Shown here in pieces: positions 24,680 through 33,836 of a stretch of 64,000 bases of DNA; within the stretch, counting starts at the first letter, position 1, and the number at the start of each line of letters is the position of its first letter. Position numbers and translations under genes: made by a program. The DNA comes from Microbacterium sp. BH-3-3-3 (GTDB lineage Bacteria > Actinomycetota > Actinomycetes > Actinomycetales > Microbacteriaceae), in contig NZ_CP017674.1 of NCBI RefSeq assembly GCF_001792815.1, positions 806,001 to 870,000 on the forward strand. Reading direction: 5' to 3'. The notes below the pieces were generated by a model. The model worked only from the letters and a program-made list of their open reading frames with translations, ran no database searches and had not been told where the DNA came from.

Positions 24680-26398
24680 ATGTCGTCCCCCGCAACACAG
24701 CTCCGCGCCGACGTCCAGGCGCTCCGCGACGCCGAGAACCTCGACGTCCTCATCATCGGCGGGGGCATCAACGGCCTCGCCACCCTCCGCGATCTCGCCC
24801 TGCAGGGCGTCAGCGTCGCCCTCGTCGAGCGCGGCGACTTCGTGTCGGGCGCCTCGTCGGCGTCGAGCCACATGGTGCACGGCGGTATCCGTTACCTCGA
24901 GAACGGCGAGTTCCGCCTCGTCAAAGAGGCCGTGACCGAGCGCAACGACCTGCTCAAGACCGCGCCCCACTACGTCAAGCCGCTCGAGACGACGATCCCG
25001 ATCTACAAGACGTTCTCCGGCATCCTGTCGGCGCCCTTCCGCCTGCTCGTCACGCACGGCCGCGGAAAGCCCAACGAGCGTGGTGCGCTGCTGATCAAGG
25101 TCGGCCTCATCATGTACGACACCTTCTCGCGCGACGGCGGCTCCGTTCCCCGCCACAAGTTCCTCGGCAAGAAGAAGTCGCTGACCGAGCTCCCCCAGCT
25201 CAACCCCGACCTGGCTTACACGGCCACGTACTTCGATGCCTCGATGCACGACCCCGAGCGCATCGCGCTCGACGTGCTGCGCGATGGCATCGAAGCCGGC
25301 GCCGGTCGCACCCAGGCCGTCAACTACGTCTCGGCCGTCGGCGCCGACGCGAACGGCGTTCGCGTGCGCGACGAGGTCTCGGGCGAGGAGTTCTCGGTCA
25401 AGGCGAAGGTCGTGCTCAACACCGCCGGCCCCTGGACCGACCTCGCGAACTCCGCCATGGGGCTCACGACGCAGTTCATGGGCGGCACCAAGGGCTCGCA
25501 CATCGTGCTCGACAACCCGGAGCTGTTCGCGGCGACCGGTGGGCGAGAGATCTTCTTCGAGCACTCCGACGGCCGCATCGTGCTCATCTACCCGCTCAAG
25601 GACCGCGTCCTCGTCGGCACGACCGACATCGACGCCGACCCGTCGAAGCCGGTCGTGTGCACCGACGACGAGATCGAGTACTTCTTCGACCTGATCGGCC
25701 ACGTGTTCCCCCGCGTCGCCGTCGACCGCTCGCAGATCGTGTACACCTTCTCGGGTATCCGTCCGCTCCCCCGCCACGACGACACCGCGCCCGGCTTCGT
25801 GTCGCGCGACTACCGCATCGTCGAGGACGAGGTCGCCGGTGTCCCCTCGATGAGCCTCGTCGGCGGCAAGTGGACCACGTTCCGCGCGCTGGCCGAGCAC
25901 TTGAGCATGAAAACGCTGCAGAAGCTGCGTCGTCCGCACCGCATCAGCACGCAGGGCCTGCCCATCGGCGGCGGCGCGGGCTTCCCCTCGACCCCCGAGC
26001 AGCGGCGCCGCTGGATCGCCACGCGCACGAATGCGCACTCGGCCGAGCTCGTGGATGCCATGCTCGAGCGGTACGGCACGCGCGCCGACGCGATCCTCGC
26101 GGTTCTCCCCGCCGAGCCCACCGCCCTGGCAGACGCGGCCGGTTACTACCGCGAAGAGCTGGTCTGGATCGCCCAGAACGAGCAGGTCGTGCACCTGATC
26201 GACGTGCTGCTGCGCCGCACCCACCTCGCCTTCGTGGGCGGGATGACCGAGCGCACGCTGCGAGAGGTCGCCGAGACGATTGCGGAGCCCCTCGGTTGGG
26301 ACTCCGACCGTGTCGACGAAGAAGTGAACCGTACGACCGAGATCCTGCGCTCCGCCCACCGCGTCGATCTGGCATCGGCCGGCGTCGCGCGAATCTGA
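24680..26398 (+). CDS. glpD: Glycerol-3-phosphate dehydrogenase/oxidase (FAD-dependent)
   Basis: A 572-residue flavoenzyme that oxidises glycerol 3-phosphate to dihydroxyacetone phosphate at the membrane. The FAD-binding start VLIIGGGINGLATLRDLALQ, the SHMVHGGIRYLE loop, the VLNTAGPWTD strand and the C-terminal DUF/SDH-like helical domain are all present. AAAGG lies upstream of the ATG. First gene of a glpD-glpF-glpK series, each member followed by a strong hairpin. Confidence 0.96.
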   Translation: MSSPATQLRADVQALRDAENLDVLIIGGGINGLATLRDLALQGVSVALVERGDFVSGASSASSHMVHGGIRYLENGEFRLVKEAVTERNDLLKTAPHYVKPLETTIPIYKTFSGILSAPFRLLVTHGRGKPNERGALLIKVGLIMYDTFSRDGGSVPRHKFLGKKKSLTELPQLNPDLAYTATYFDASMHDPERIALDVLRDGIEAGAGRTQAVNYVSAVGADANGVRVRDEVSGEEFSVKAKVVLNTAGPWTDLANSAMGLTTQFMGGTKGSHIVLDNPELFAATGGREIFFEHSDGRIVLIYPLKDRVLVGTTDIDADPSKPVVCTDDEIEYFFDLIGHVFPRVAVDRSQIVYTFSGIRPLPRHDDTAPGFVSRDYRIVEDEVAGVPSMSLVGGKWTTFRALAEHLSMKTLQKLRRPHRISTQGLPIGGGAGFPSTPEQRRRWIATRTNAHSAELVDAMLERYGTRADAILAVLPAEPTALADAAGYYREELVWIAQNEQVVHLIDVLLRRTHLAFVGGMTERTLREVAETIAEPLGWDSDRVDEEVNRTTEILRSAHRVDLASAGVARI

Positions 26399-26403
26399 GA
26401 GAA

Positions 26404-26437
26404 CGTGCGGGCGCGCCGCCTGTTGCGCGCCCGCACG
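26404..26437 (+). terminator. Hairpin between glpD and glpF
   Basis: A perfect 13-bp stem (26404-26416 with 26425-26437) with an 8-nt loop, starting 6 nt after the glpD stop. There is no T tract, so it may be a partial terminator or an mRNA-processing/stability element. Confidence 0.6.
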
Positions 26438-26521
26438 CTCGCCGTAGGTTCGGAGCACCGAGCCGCATAACACCACCCGTGCCGAAGTTGTCCGGGTGAC
26501 AGAAGAAAGGTCGATGACGAC

Positions 26522-27277
26522 ATGCAAGAAGTCAACTTGGGGCTGTACTTCCTCTCGGAGGTGGTCGGCACCGCGATGCTCATCCTGCTGGGCTGTGGCG
26601 TGGTCGCCAACGTGGCCCTGGCCAAGACCAAGGGCAACGCCGGCGGCACCCTGATGGTCAACTGGGGATGGGGCCTGGCGGTCTTCGCCGGTGTCATCGT
26701 CTCGGCGTACTCCGGTGCGCAGCTGAACCCGGCTGTCTCGATCGGCCTCCTCGTGGCCGGCAAGATCGCCTTCGTCCAGTTCCTCGTGGCCGTGGCCGCG
26801 CAGCTGGTCGGTGCCATCATCGGCGCCGTACTCGCGTGGGCGTCCTACAAGCAGCACTTCGACGACGAGCCCGACCCGGCCGCCAAGCTGGGCGTGTTCT
26901 CGACCGGCCCCGCGATCCGTTCGTACGGCTTCAACTTCCTCACCGAGGTCATCGCCACCTTCGTCCTGGTCTTCGTGATCTTCGGCTTCGGTGACTACGG
27001 CGTGGCCGACATCGGCGTCCCGGGTGGAATCGGCGGTCTCGCGGCCGTCCCCGTCGCGCTGCTCGTGGTCGGCATCGGCGCCTCGCTCGGTGGCCCCACC
27101 GGTTACGCCATCAACCCGGCCCGTGACCTCGGCCCCCGCATCGCGCACGCGATCCTCCCCATCAAGGGCAAGGGTTCCAGCGACTGGGGCTACGCCTGGG
27201 TGCCGGTCGCCGGTCCCCTCGTCGGTGGTCTGCTGGCGGGCCTGCTGGCCCCCGTGCTGCTCAGCCTCAGCAGCTGA
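26522..27277 (+). CDS. glpF: Glycerol uptake facilitator (aquaglyceroporin)
   Basis: A 251-residue MIP-family channel with six membrane helices. The two pore motifs are NPA in QLNPAVSIG (about residue 73) and NPA in AINPARDLGPR (about residue 202). The Asp-Leu-Gly-Pro-Arg after the second NPA is typical of glycerol facilitators rather than water channels. It sits between glpD and glpK. Confidence 0.95.
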   Translation: MQEVNLGLYFLSEVVGTAMLILLGCGVVANVALAKTKGNAGGTLMVNWGWGLAVFAGVIVSAYSGAQLNPAVSIGLLVAGKIAFVQFLVAVAAQLVGAIIGAVLAWASYKQHFDDEPDPAAKLGVFSTGPAIRSYGFNFLTEVIATFVLVFVIFGFGDYGVADIGVPGGIGGLAAVPVALLVVGIGASLGGPTGYAINPARDLGPRIAHAILPIKGKGSSDWGYAWVPVAGPLVGGLLAGLLAPVLLSLSS

Positions 27278-27284
27278 CATTCCC

Positions 27285-27323
27285 GCGGGGGCGACGCGCC
27301 CCTCGACTGCGCGTCGCCCCCGC
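27285..27323 (+). terminator. Hairpin between glpF and glpK
   Basis: A perfect 15-bp GC-rich stem (27285-27299 with 27309-27323) with a 9-nt loop, 8 nt after the glpF stop and 50 nt before the glpK start. Confidence 0.6.
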
Positions 27324-27372
27324 ACCCGTCTTCACCCCTTCCTCACACTGAACTAGACAAAGGAGTCCTTCC

Positions 27373-28884
27373 ATGGCCGACTACGTCCTCGCCATCGACC
27401 AGGGCACGACCTCGACGCGCGCGATGATCTTCGACAAGTCCGGGAGCGTCGTCTCCGTCGGGCAGAAGGAGCACGAGCAGATCTTCCCCCGCGCGGGGTG
27501 GGTCGAGCACGACCCCCTCGAGATCTGGCGCAACACCCAGGAGGTGATCGGCCTGGCCCTCAGCCGCGCCGACATCACCCGCCACGACATCGCCGCCGTC
27601 GGCATCACCAACCAGCGCGAGACCGCGGTGGTCTGGGACAAGAACACCGGCAAGCCCGTCTACAACGCCATCGTGTGGCAGGACACCCGCACGCAGTCGA
27701 TCGTCGACCGTCTCGCCGACGGCGACCCGGAGCGCTACAAGAGCATCGTCGGCCTGCCGCTCGCGACCTACTTCTCGGGAACGAAGATCGTCTGGATCCT
27801 CGAGAACGTCGACGGCGCCCGCGAGAAGGCCGAAGCCGGCGACCTCGTGTTCGGCACCACCGACACCTGGGTGCTGTGGAACCTCACCGGCGGTATCGAC
27901 GGCGGCGTCCACGCCACCGACGTGACCAACGCCAGCCGCACCCTGTTCATGGACCTCGAGACCCTCGAGTGGCGCGACGACATCCTCGCCGACTTCGGCG
28001 TGCCGCGCTCGATGATGCCCGAGATCCGCTCCTCGTCCGAGGTGTACGGCGCCGTCGAATCCTCGTCGCTGCTGCGCGAGACCCCGATCGCCGGCATCCT
28101 GGGCGACCAGCAGGCCGCGACCTTCGGCCAGGCCGCCTTCGACCCGGGTGAGAGCAAGAACACCTACGGCACCGGTAACTTCCTCATCTTCCAGACGGGT
28201 GAAGAGATCGTCCGCTCGAAGAACGGACTGCTGACCACCCTCGGATACAAGCTCGGCGACCAGCCCGCGCACTACGCGCTCGAGGGATCGATCGCCGTCA
28301 CCGGCTCGCTCATCCAGTGGCTGCGCGATCAGCTCGGCATCATCTCCTCGGCCCCCGAGGTGGAGGCCCTGGCCCGCACCGTCGACGACAACGGTGGGGT
28401 GTACTTCGTCCCGGCGTTCTCGGGTCTGTTCGCGCCGTACTGGCGCCCGGATGCCCGCGGTGCGATCGTCGGCATGACCCGCTTCGTCAACAAGGGCCAC
28501 ATCGCCCGCGCGGCCCTCGAGGCCACGGCCTTCCAGACCCGCGAGGTGCTCGAGGCCGTCAACGCCGACTCCGGCGTCGACCTGACCGAGCTCAAGGTCG
28601 ACGGCGGCATGACCGCCAACGACGAGCTCATGCAGTTCCAGGCCGACATCCTCGGCGTACCGGTCGTGCGTCCCGTCGTCGCCGAGACGACGGCCCTCGG
28701 TGCCGCCTACGCCGCGGGCCTCGCCGTCGGCTTCTGGAACAACCTCGACGACCTCCGCGCCAACTGGCAGGAAGACAAGCGCTGGGAGCCCGACATGGAC
28801 TCCGACGAGCGCGACCGCGAGCTGCGCCTGTGGAAGAAGGCCGTCACCAAGTCGATGGACTGGGTCGACGACGACGTGCGCTGA
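27373..28884 (+). CDS. glpK: Glycerol kinase
   Basis: A 503-residue FGGY-family kinase that phosphorylates glycerol with ATP. It shows the N-terminal phosphate loop [29 protein letters not shown], the second-domain [13 protein letters not shown], and [17 protein letters not shown] near the C-terminus. Length is standard. AGGAG lies 8 nt upstream of the ATG. Confidence 0.97.
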   Translation: MADYVLAIDQGTTSTRAMIFDKSGSVVSVGQKEHEQIFPRAGWVEHDPLEIWRNTQEVIGLALSRADITRHDIAAVGITNQRETAVVWDKNTGKPVYNAIVWQDTRTQSIVDRLADGDPERYKSIVGLPLATYFSGTKIVWILENVDGAREKAEAGDLVFGTTDTWVLWNLTGGIDGGVHATDVTNASRTLFMDLETLEWRDDILADFGVPRSMMPEIRSSSEVYGAVESSSLLRETPIAGILGDQQAATFGQAAFDPGESKNTYGTGNFLIFQTGEEIVRSKNGLLTTLGYKLGDQPAHYALEGSIAVTGSLIQWLRDQLGIISSAPEVEALARTVDDNGGVYFVPAFSGLFAPYWRPDARGAIVGMTRFVNKGHIARAALEATAFQTREVLEAVNADSGVDLTELKVDGGMTANDELMQFQADILGVPVVRPVVAETTALGAAYAAGLAVGFWNNLDDLRANWQEDKRWEPDMDSDERDRELRLWKKAVTKSMDWVDDDVR

Positions 28885-28902
28885 GTACCCTCTTCACGAA
28901 AC

Positions 28903-28933
28903 GGACCCCGTCGGCCTCGCGCCGGCGGGGTCC
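28903..28933 (+). terminator. glpK transcription terminator
   Basis: GGACCCCG (28903-28910) pairs with CGGGGTCC (28926-28933), with further pairing inside, and is followed by TTTCC. It starts 19 nt after the glpK stop. Confidence 0.75.
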
Positions 28934-29104
28934 TTTCCGTTGTGCGACCGAGCGACCCCGACGTCGCCGGCGGTGCCCACCGTGTCGGGGCTCCCGGCGG
29001 CTGCACGCACGACTCCTGCACACCCCGCGCTCGGAGCGCGAAGGGCCCCTCGCGAGGTCACGATGCCGGAGCCGTGCTCGCCGCGGCGCCCGCGACCACG
29101 CCGG

Positions 29105-29130
29105 GTCTCCGGCATCCGGATGCCGGAGAC
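29105..29130 (-). terminator. 26-nt perfect palindrome touching the stop codon of the next gene
   Basis: Bases 29105-29130 equal their own reverse complement without a mismatch or loop. The palindrome begins at the base next to the stop codon of the minus-strand gene at 29131, so a hairpin would form immediately after translation stops. Its core is the two orientations of the window-wide GGATGCC motif overlapping. Confidence 0.55.
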
Positions 29131-29610
29131 TCAGCGTTCGGGCTTGGGATACGCCGCCCGCATGACATCGGACTGCAGGTAGTCCGACACCCCGATCAGC
29201 AGCACCGCGAAGAGGATCTGCTCGGTGACGACCCAGAACGGGTACAACCCGGGGATGGCCGCGAGCACCAGGGCGACGATGGGGAAGATCCGACTGAACA
29301 GCTGCAGGCGGCGGAACGCCCAGTACCACCCGGCCCGGGCGCGCCACAGGAAGTAGAACAGCGTCGTGGTGATGGCGAGCACGACGAGGCAGCGCATCCA
29401 CACCGCGAAGCCGACGTCGGCCCCGTTGAGCGTCATGACCAGCGCGACGACGACCGTGGCGATCCCCAGCACGAAGCCGATCGCCAGCAGGACGGTGACC
29501 GAGCGGAACGCCCGGACCACGCGGGGGTCGTCGGAGACGGCGACGCGATGATCGGCGTGGCGTCCGCCGGCGATCCGGTCGAGGCGGCGGAGGGCCGGTT
29601 CGAACTGCAT
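29131..29610 (-). CDS. Small membrane protein of unknown function
   Basis: A 159-residue protein with about four hydrophobic segments (residues about 36-60, 66-86, 101-118, 122-140). The N-terminus is charged and the C-terminus ends YLQSDVMRAAYPKPER. I do not recognise a family. The start is the ATG at 29610 (MQFEPALRRL), as the sequence further upstream in this frame overlaps the OsmC gene. No operon partner: 44 nt separate it from the OsmC gene on the same strand. Confidence 0.7.
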   Translation of the reverse strand: MQFEPALRRLDRIAGGRHADHRVAVSDDPRVVRAFRSVTVLLAIGFVLGIATVVVALVMTLNGADVGFAVWMRCLVVLAITTTLFYFLWRARAGWYWAFRRLQLFSRIFPIVALVLAAIPGLYPFWVVTEQILFAVLLIGVSDYLQSDVMRAAYPKPER

Positions 29611-29654
29611 GCGCTCACTGTACGACGCCGCCGCGCGCCGTCGCAGCGGACGGC

Positions 29655-30125
29655 TCAGCCGACGGTGATCTCGGGTTCGTGACGCACGGGGAAGTTCACC
29701 GAGTTCGCGATGAAGCACCACTCGCGCGCCTGCCGGTGTGCGGCGCGGGCGGCCTCGACCATCGACTCCTCCGCGACCTGCACGCGAGGACGAAGGACCA
29801 CCTCGGTGAATGCCCCGCCGCTCTTGCCGTCTTCCTGCATGGTGCCCGACGCGTCGTCGACGTACGCGGTCACGACGACACCGGTGGTGACGCACGCGTG
29901 CAGGTACGACAGCAGGTGGCATTCGCTCAGCGCCGCGAGGAGCAGCTCTTCGGGGTTCCACTTCTCGGGGTCGCCGCGGAAGGGCGTGTCGGCGGATGCC
30001 GCGACCTCGGGCTTGCCATCGACGTGGAGCGTGACGGAGCGGTCGTAGTCGCGGTAGCCGCTCGTCCCGCTCCCCCGGTCGCCGGTCCAGGTCGAGCGCA
30101 GGCGGTAGTGGTGTTCTCCGTTCAT
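29655..30125 (-). CDS. OsmC/Ohr family peroxiredoxin-like protein
   Basis: A 156-residue OsmC-fold protein. The two redox cysteines are visible in LSECHLLSYLHA (about residue 70) and REWCFIANSVNFPV (about 137), with the PEELLLAALSEC helix between domains. Relatives reduce organic hydroperoxides with dihydrolipoyl or other thiols. The start is the ATG at 30125 (MNGEHHYRL). Confidence 0.9.
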   Translation of the reverse strand: MNGEHHYRLRSTWTGDRGSGTSGYRDYDRSVTLHVDGKPEVAASADTPFRGDPEKWNPEELLLAALSECHLLSYLHACVTTGVVVTAYVDDASGTMQEDGKSGGAFTEVVLRPRVQVAEESMVEAARAAHRQAREWCFIANSVNFPVRHEPEITVG

Positions 30126-30270
30126 GCTCTCCAGTCTGCCGCCCCCGCCGACCCTCGGGCGTGAGCTGCCAGGATGTGTCGCTTCGGCCGCGGCCGAAGC
30201 GACGAATACCGGCACCTCACGCGGGTGGCAGGCCCGGGATACGAGGGGGCCGCGGGGATACGATGGAGGG

Positions 30271-31254
30271 ATGCCCGCCACGCCCCCCGCCTCCGTCGAG
30301 CTCGCCGTCATCGAACGCAGCGGATTCGTCGAGTCCCGCCACTACGGCGTCGCCGTCGTGCTCGCCCCCGACGGTTCCGAGAAGCTGACTCTGGGCGAGG
30401 CGTCCGCGTCGTTCCTCCCGCGTTCGAGCATGAAGCCGCTGCAGGCGCTGGCCTGCCTGTCTGCGGGCGCCGACCTGTCCGGTGAGCGTCTGGCGATCGC
30501 GATGGCCAGCCACTGCGGCACCGAGCGTCACGTCGAGGTGGCCCGTGGCATCCTGCAGTCGGCTGGACTGACCGAAGACGACCTGGGCTGCCCCGCCGCG
30601 TGGCCGAGCGACACCGCCGCGCGCGACGAGCTCGTCCGCGATCACGGCGCCCCCTCGCCGCTGCGGATGAACTGCTCCGGCAAGCACGCGGCCATGCTGC
30701 TCACGTGCGTGGCGAACGGCTGGCCCACCGCCGACTACCTCGACGAACAGCACCCCCTGCAGGTGCACATCCGCGAGGTGCTGGAGCGACTGGTCGGCGA
30801 GCGCATGACCACGACCGCGATCGACGGCTGCGGCGCCCCGGTCTACGCCATGAGCCTCATCGGCCTCGCGCGCGCGATCCAGCGCATCGCGACCTCGTCG
30901 GAGCGCTCCCCCTTCGCCCTGCACCGCAGCGCCGGCACCCTCGTGCGTGCCGTGCGGGAGCACCCGTGGACGATCGACGGCCCCGGTCGCCCCGACACCG
31001 TGGTGATCGAACGTCTCGGCGTCTTCTCGAAGATGGGCGCCGAGGGCGTGCAGGTCATGACGGCCCCCGACGGCACCACCGTGGCGTTGAAGATGCTCGA
31101 CGGTTCCAACCGCGCCGGCCACGCCGTCGCGCTGCGCCTGCTCGAGCGCGCCGGAGCCCTGTCCCCCGAGGCCGTCGCCGACACGCTCGCCTTGCTGCCC
31201 CTGAGCATCTCGGGCGGTGGCCGCGAGGTCGGCGCCATCCGCTCCGCGGTCTGA
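30271..31254 (+). CDS. Asparaginase (type II-like, pfam06089 family)
   Basis: A 327-residue protein of the actinobacterial/rhizobial-type asparaginase family, unrelated to the classical type I/II fold. Family segments are SSMKPLQALACL (about 50), MASHCGTERHVEVARGIL (about 83), MNCSGKHAAMLLTC (about 133) and DGCGAPVYAMSL (about 186). It hydrolyses L-asparagine to aspartate and ammonia in characterised members. GGAGGG directly precedes the ATG. It is divergent from the OsmC gene and converges on the APC permease, whose substrate could be an amino acid. Confidence 0.88.
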   Translation: MPATPPASVELAVIERSGFVESRHYGVAVVLAPDGSEKLTLGEASASFLPRSSMKPLQALACLSAGADLSGERLAIAMASHCGTERHVEVARGILQSAGLTEDDLGCPAAWPSDTAARDELVRDHGAPSPLRMNCSGKHAAMLLTCVANGWPTADYLDEQHPLQVHIREVLERLVGERMTTTAIDGCGAPVYAMSLIGLARAIQRIATSSERSPFALHRSAGTLVRAVREHPWTIDGPGRPDTVVIERLGVFSKMGAEGVQVMTAPDGTTVALKMLDGSNRAGHAVALRLLERAGALSPEAVADTLALLPLSISGGGREVGAIRSAV

Positions 31255-31322
31255 CCCGCCCCGCAGCGAGGTCGATCCGTCGCGAGACCAGACGCGCAAC
31301 GTGTGCTCTCGTGGGTGCGCGC

Positions 31323-31358
31323 GCCCGGCCGGGCACCACGCCGCGTCTCCCCGACGCG
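31323..31358. terminator. Hairpins between convergent asparaginase and permease genes
   Basis: GCCCGGCCGGGC (31323-31334, perfect palindrome) and CGCGTC/GACGCG (31342-31347 with 31353-31358) lie in the 129-nt convergent gap. No T tract is present. Confidence 0.35.
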
Positions 31359-31383
31359 CGGCCCGGCCGAGCGGAGCGTGCCC

Positions 31384-32916
31384 TCAGATGCCGCCGTCGA
31401 CCGAACGCGGGTACGCGATCGGCTCGTCGGGCACGAGCACCTCGGTCTCGCGGTTGAGACTCTCGCCGCGGAAGAACGGCTTCGACGCGGGGACGAGGAA
31501 CCACGCGACCATCAGCACGACGCCGATCGCCAGCGCGCCGATGCCGACGACGAAGGTGCCGCCGATGCCGAACAGCACGGTGTTGCCGTACTCCGGGTCC
31601 CACATGTCGATCGCCGACTGCACGAAGGCGTAGGTCAGCATGAGCGCGCCCAGCAGGGGCAGGATGCCGCGGTACACGAGGTTCTTGCCCGAGCGGAACA
31701 GCTCGCGCCGGTAGTACCAGACGCAGGCGTAGCCGGTCATGGCGTAGTAGAACGCGATCGCCAGCCCGAGCGACAGGATCGAATCCTGCAGGATGTTGTC
31801 GCTGATGAGCGTCATTCCGACGTAGTAGACGCTCGCGACGATACCCATCACCAGCGTCGAGAACGACGGCGTGTGGAAGCGCGGGTGCACGGTGCGGAAC
31901 CGCTCGGGCAGCGCCTTGTACGCCGCCATCGCGAGCGTGCCGCGCGCCGTGGGCAGAATCGTCGTCTGCGTCGACGAGACCGCCGAGATCAGCACGGCCA
32001 CGATCAGCACCCAGGCGAAGGGCCCGAAGAGGTCGTCCTTCAGCGCGAGGAACACGTCGTCGGCGTTCTCGGCGTTGGCGAGCCCCGCGCCGTCTTCGCC
32101 GACCCCGGCGTACATCATGGCGGCCACCGTGACGGTGACGTAGGTGGCGAGCAGGATGACCGTGGTCAGCAGGGCGGCGCGGCCCGGGATGCGCTTCGGG
32201 TCCTTGGTCTCTTCGTTCAGGGCGAGGCAGGTGTCCCAGCCCCAGTAGATGAACAGCGCCAGCAGCACGGCCTCGGTGAAGCCGCTCCAGTCGGTGAACC
32301 CCAGCGGGTTGAACCACGCCAGGTCGAACGGTGTCGGGTTGGGTGCGGTGCCGTCGAAGAACTTCCACAGGGCCACGACGACGAACAGCACCAGCACGAG
32401 GTACTGCACCGCGAGCAGGATGTTCTGGATCCGCTCGCCGATCTCGACCCCGCGGTAGCTGATGTAGGTCATCGCGGCGATGAACGCCACGCCCGTCGCC
32501 GTCACCAGGGGCACGTTCTCGGCGAGTGATCCGTCGCCGATGAGCGACCACAGGTAGATGCCGGCGATCTGCGAGAGGTTCGCCAGCACGACCATGCCCG
32601 CCACAGCGACACCCCAGCCGCCCATCCACCCGATCCAGGGGCCGAAGGCCTTGGTGCCCCACGTGAAGGTGGTGCCGCAGTCGGGCATCTCGTTGTTCAG
32701 CTCGCGGTAGGCGAAGGCGATGAACAGCATCGGGATGAACGCGAGCACGAAGGCGATCGGCGCCGAGGCACCGACGGCGAGCACGACGAAACCGAGGGTG
32801 GCGACGAGGGAGTAGACGGGAGCAGTGGAGGCCAGTCCGATCACGGTCGAACCCCAGAGTCCGAGCGTCCCGCTGGCCAATCCCTTGCCCGACGTCCGTT
32901 CGGGAGCGGAGGTCAT
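31384..32916 (-). CDS. APC-superfamily amino acid permease
   Basis: A 510-residue transporter with about 12 hydrophobic helices. The N-terminal LGLWGSTVIGLASTAPVYSL is the unwound first helix of APC transporters, and YWGWDTCLALNEETKDPKR is the conserved loop after helix 6. A long run from about residue 225 to 240 with aromatic and acidic residues fits an exported loop. The start is the ATG at 32916 (MTSAPERTSG). The substrate is not evident. Confidence 0.9.
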   Translation of the reverse strand: MTSAPERTSGKGLASGTLGLWGSTVIGLASTAPVYSLVATLGFVVLAVGASAPIAFVLAFIPMLFIAFAYRELNNEMPDCGTTFTWGTKAFGPWIGWMGGWGVAVAGMVVLANLSQIAGIYLWSLIGDGSLAENVPLVTATGVAFIAAMTYISYRGVEIGERIQNILLAVQYLVLVLFVVVALWKFFDGTAPNPTPFDLAWFNPLGFTDWSGFTEAVLLALFIYWGWDTCLALNEETKDPKRIPGRAALLTTVILLATYVTVTVAAMMYAGVGEDGAGLANAENADDVFLALKDDLFGPFAWVLIVAVLISAVSSTQTTILPTARGTLAMAAYKALPERFRTVHPRFHTPSFSTLVMGIVASVYYVGMTLISDNILQDSILSLGLAIAFYYAMTGYACVWYYRRELFRSGKNLVYRGILPLLGALMLTYAFVQSAIDMWDPEYGNTVLFGIGGTFVVGIGALAIGVVLMVAWFLVPASKPFFRGESLNRETEVLVPDEPIAYPRSVDGGI

Positions 32917-32962
32917 ATGCCGAACGTAGAATCCGCGGGTCACCGCGGTCAAGAGGAGATTC

Positions 32963-33736
32963 TCAGGCGGACCGGCGGGCCACGTCGAGCACGACGATCG
33001 TGATGTTGTCGCGACCGCCGTTTTCGAGTGCCGCCGCCATCATGGCTTCGACCGCTGCGGCCGGATCGGCGTTGGCCTCGAGGAAGTGCCGGATGCCGAA
33101 ATCGGTCAGCTCTTTCGTGAGCCCGTCGGAGCAGATGACGAAACGGTCACCGTCGAGGACGTCGAGGCGCAGGTAGTCGGGCTTGACGGTTTCGCTCGGG
33201 CCGACGGCGCGCGTGATCACGTTGCCGTAGGGGTGGTTCTCGGCCTCTTCGGGGCTGAGACGTCCTGCCGCGATGAGTTCCTGCACCACGGAATGGTCGG
33301 TGGTGACCTGCACGATCTCGTCGTCGCGCAGCAGGTAGACGCGTGAATCGCCGATGTTCAGGGTGACCCAGTGCGGCTCGTCGGTGTGCGTCTCGAGATA
33401 CAGACCGGTGAGCGTCGTGCCGGTGCCCTCGTCGGTGGTCTCGGGGTGGGCGATGATGTCCTTCACCGCGCGCGACAGAGCCTTCTCGATGCTCTTCGAC
33501 GAGACGGATCCGGTGGCGACGACGGCGCTCAGCCGGTCGACGGTGCTCGCACTGGCGATCTCACCGCCCAGGTGCCCGCCCATGCCGTCGGCGACGACGA
33601 ACAGCGGATACTCGGCGAGCACGGCGTCTTGATTGACCTCGCGGCGGCGGCCCGTGTCGGTGCTCGCCGCCCATGACAGCTCGACGTCGCCCGCGCCGAG
33701 GGGAACGGTACGCGTGTGGGTGGTCACCTCGGGCAC
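32963..33736 (-). CDS. PP2C-family serine/threonine protein phosphatase
   Basis: A 257-residue metal-dependent phosphatase. The metal-binding motifs are in order: NQDAVLAE, VVADGMGGHLGGEIAS, CSDGLTKEL and GGRDNITIVVLDV. It consists of the catalytic domain only, with no membrane helix, unlike the PstP proteins of division clusters. GGAGG lies upstream of the GTG start at 33736. No kinase gene is adjacent, so its partner is unknown. Confidence 0.93.
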   Translation of the reverse strand: MPEVTTHTRTVPLGAGDVELSWAASTDTGRRREVNQDAVLAEYPLFVVADGMGGHLGGEIASASTVDRLSAVVATGSVSSKSIEKALSRAVKDIIAHPETTDEGTGTTLTGLYLETHTDEPHWVTLNIGDSRVYLLRDDEIVQVTTDHSVVQELIAAGRLSPEEAENHPYGNVITRAVGPSETVKPDYLRLDVLDGDRFVICSDGLTKELTDFGIRHFLEANADPAAAVEAMMAAALENGGRDNITIVVLDVARRSA

Positions 33737-33836
33737 GAAAGATCCTCCGGTTGGCCGACAGCTGCGCCGGCGGAAACGCACGGCTCTGTCATCTTAGTGG
33801 ACACCCCGGCATCGCCCGGGGACGCGCCGCGCCCCA

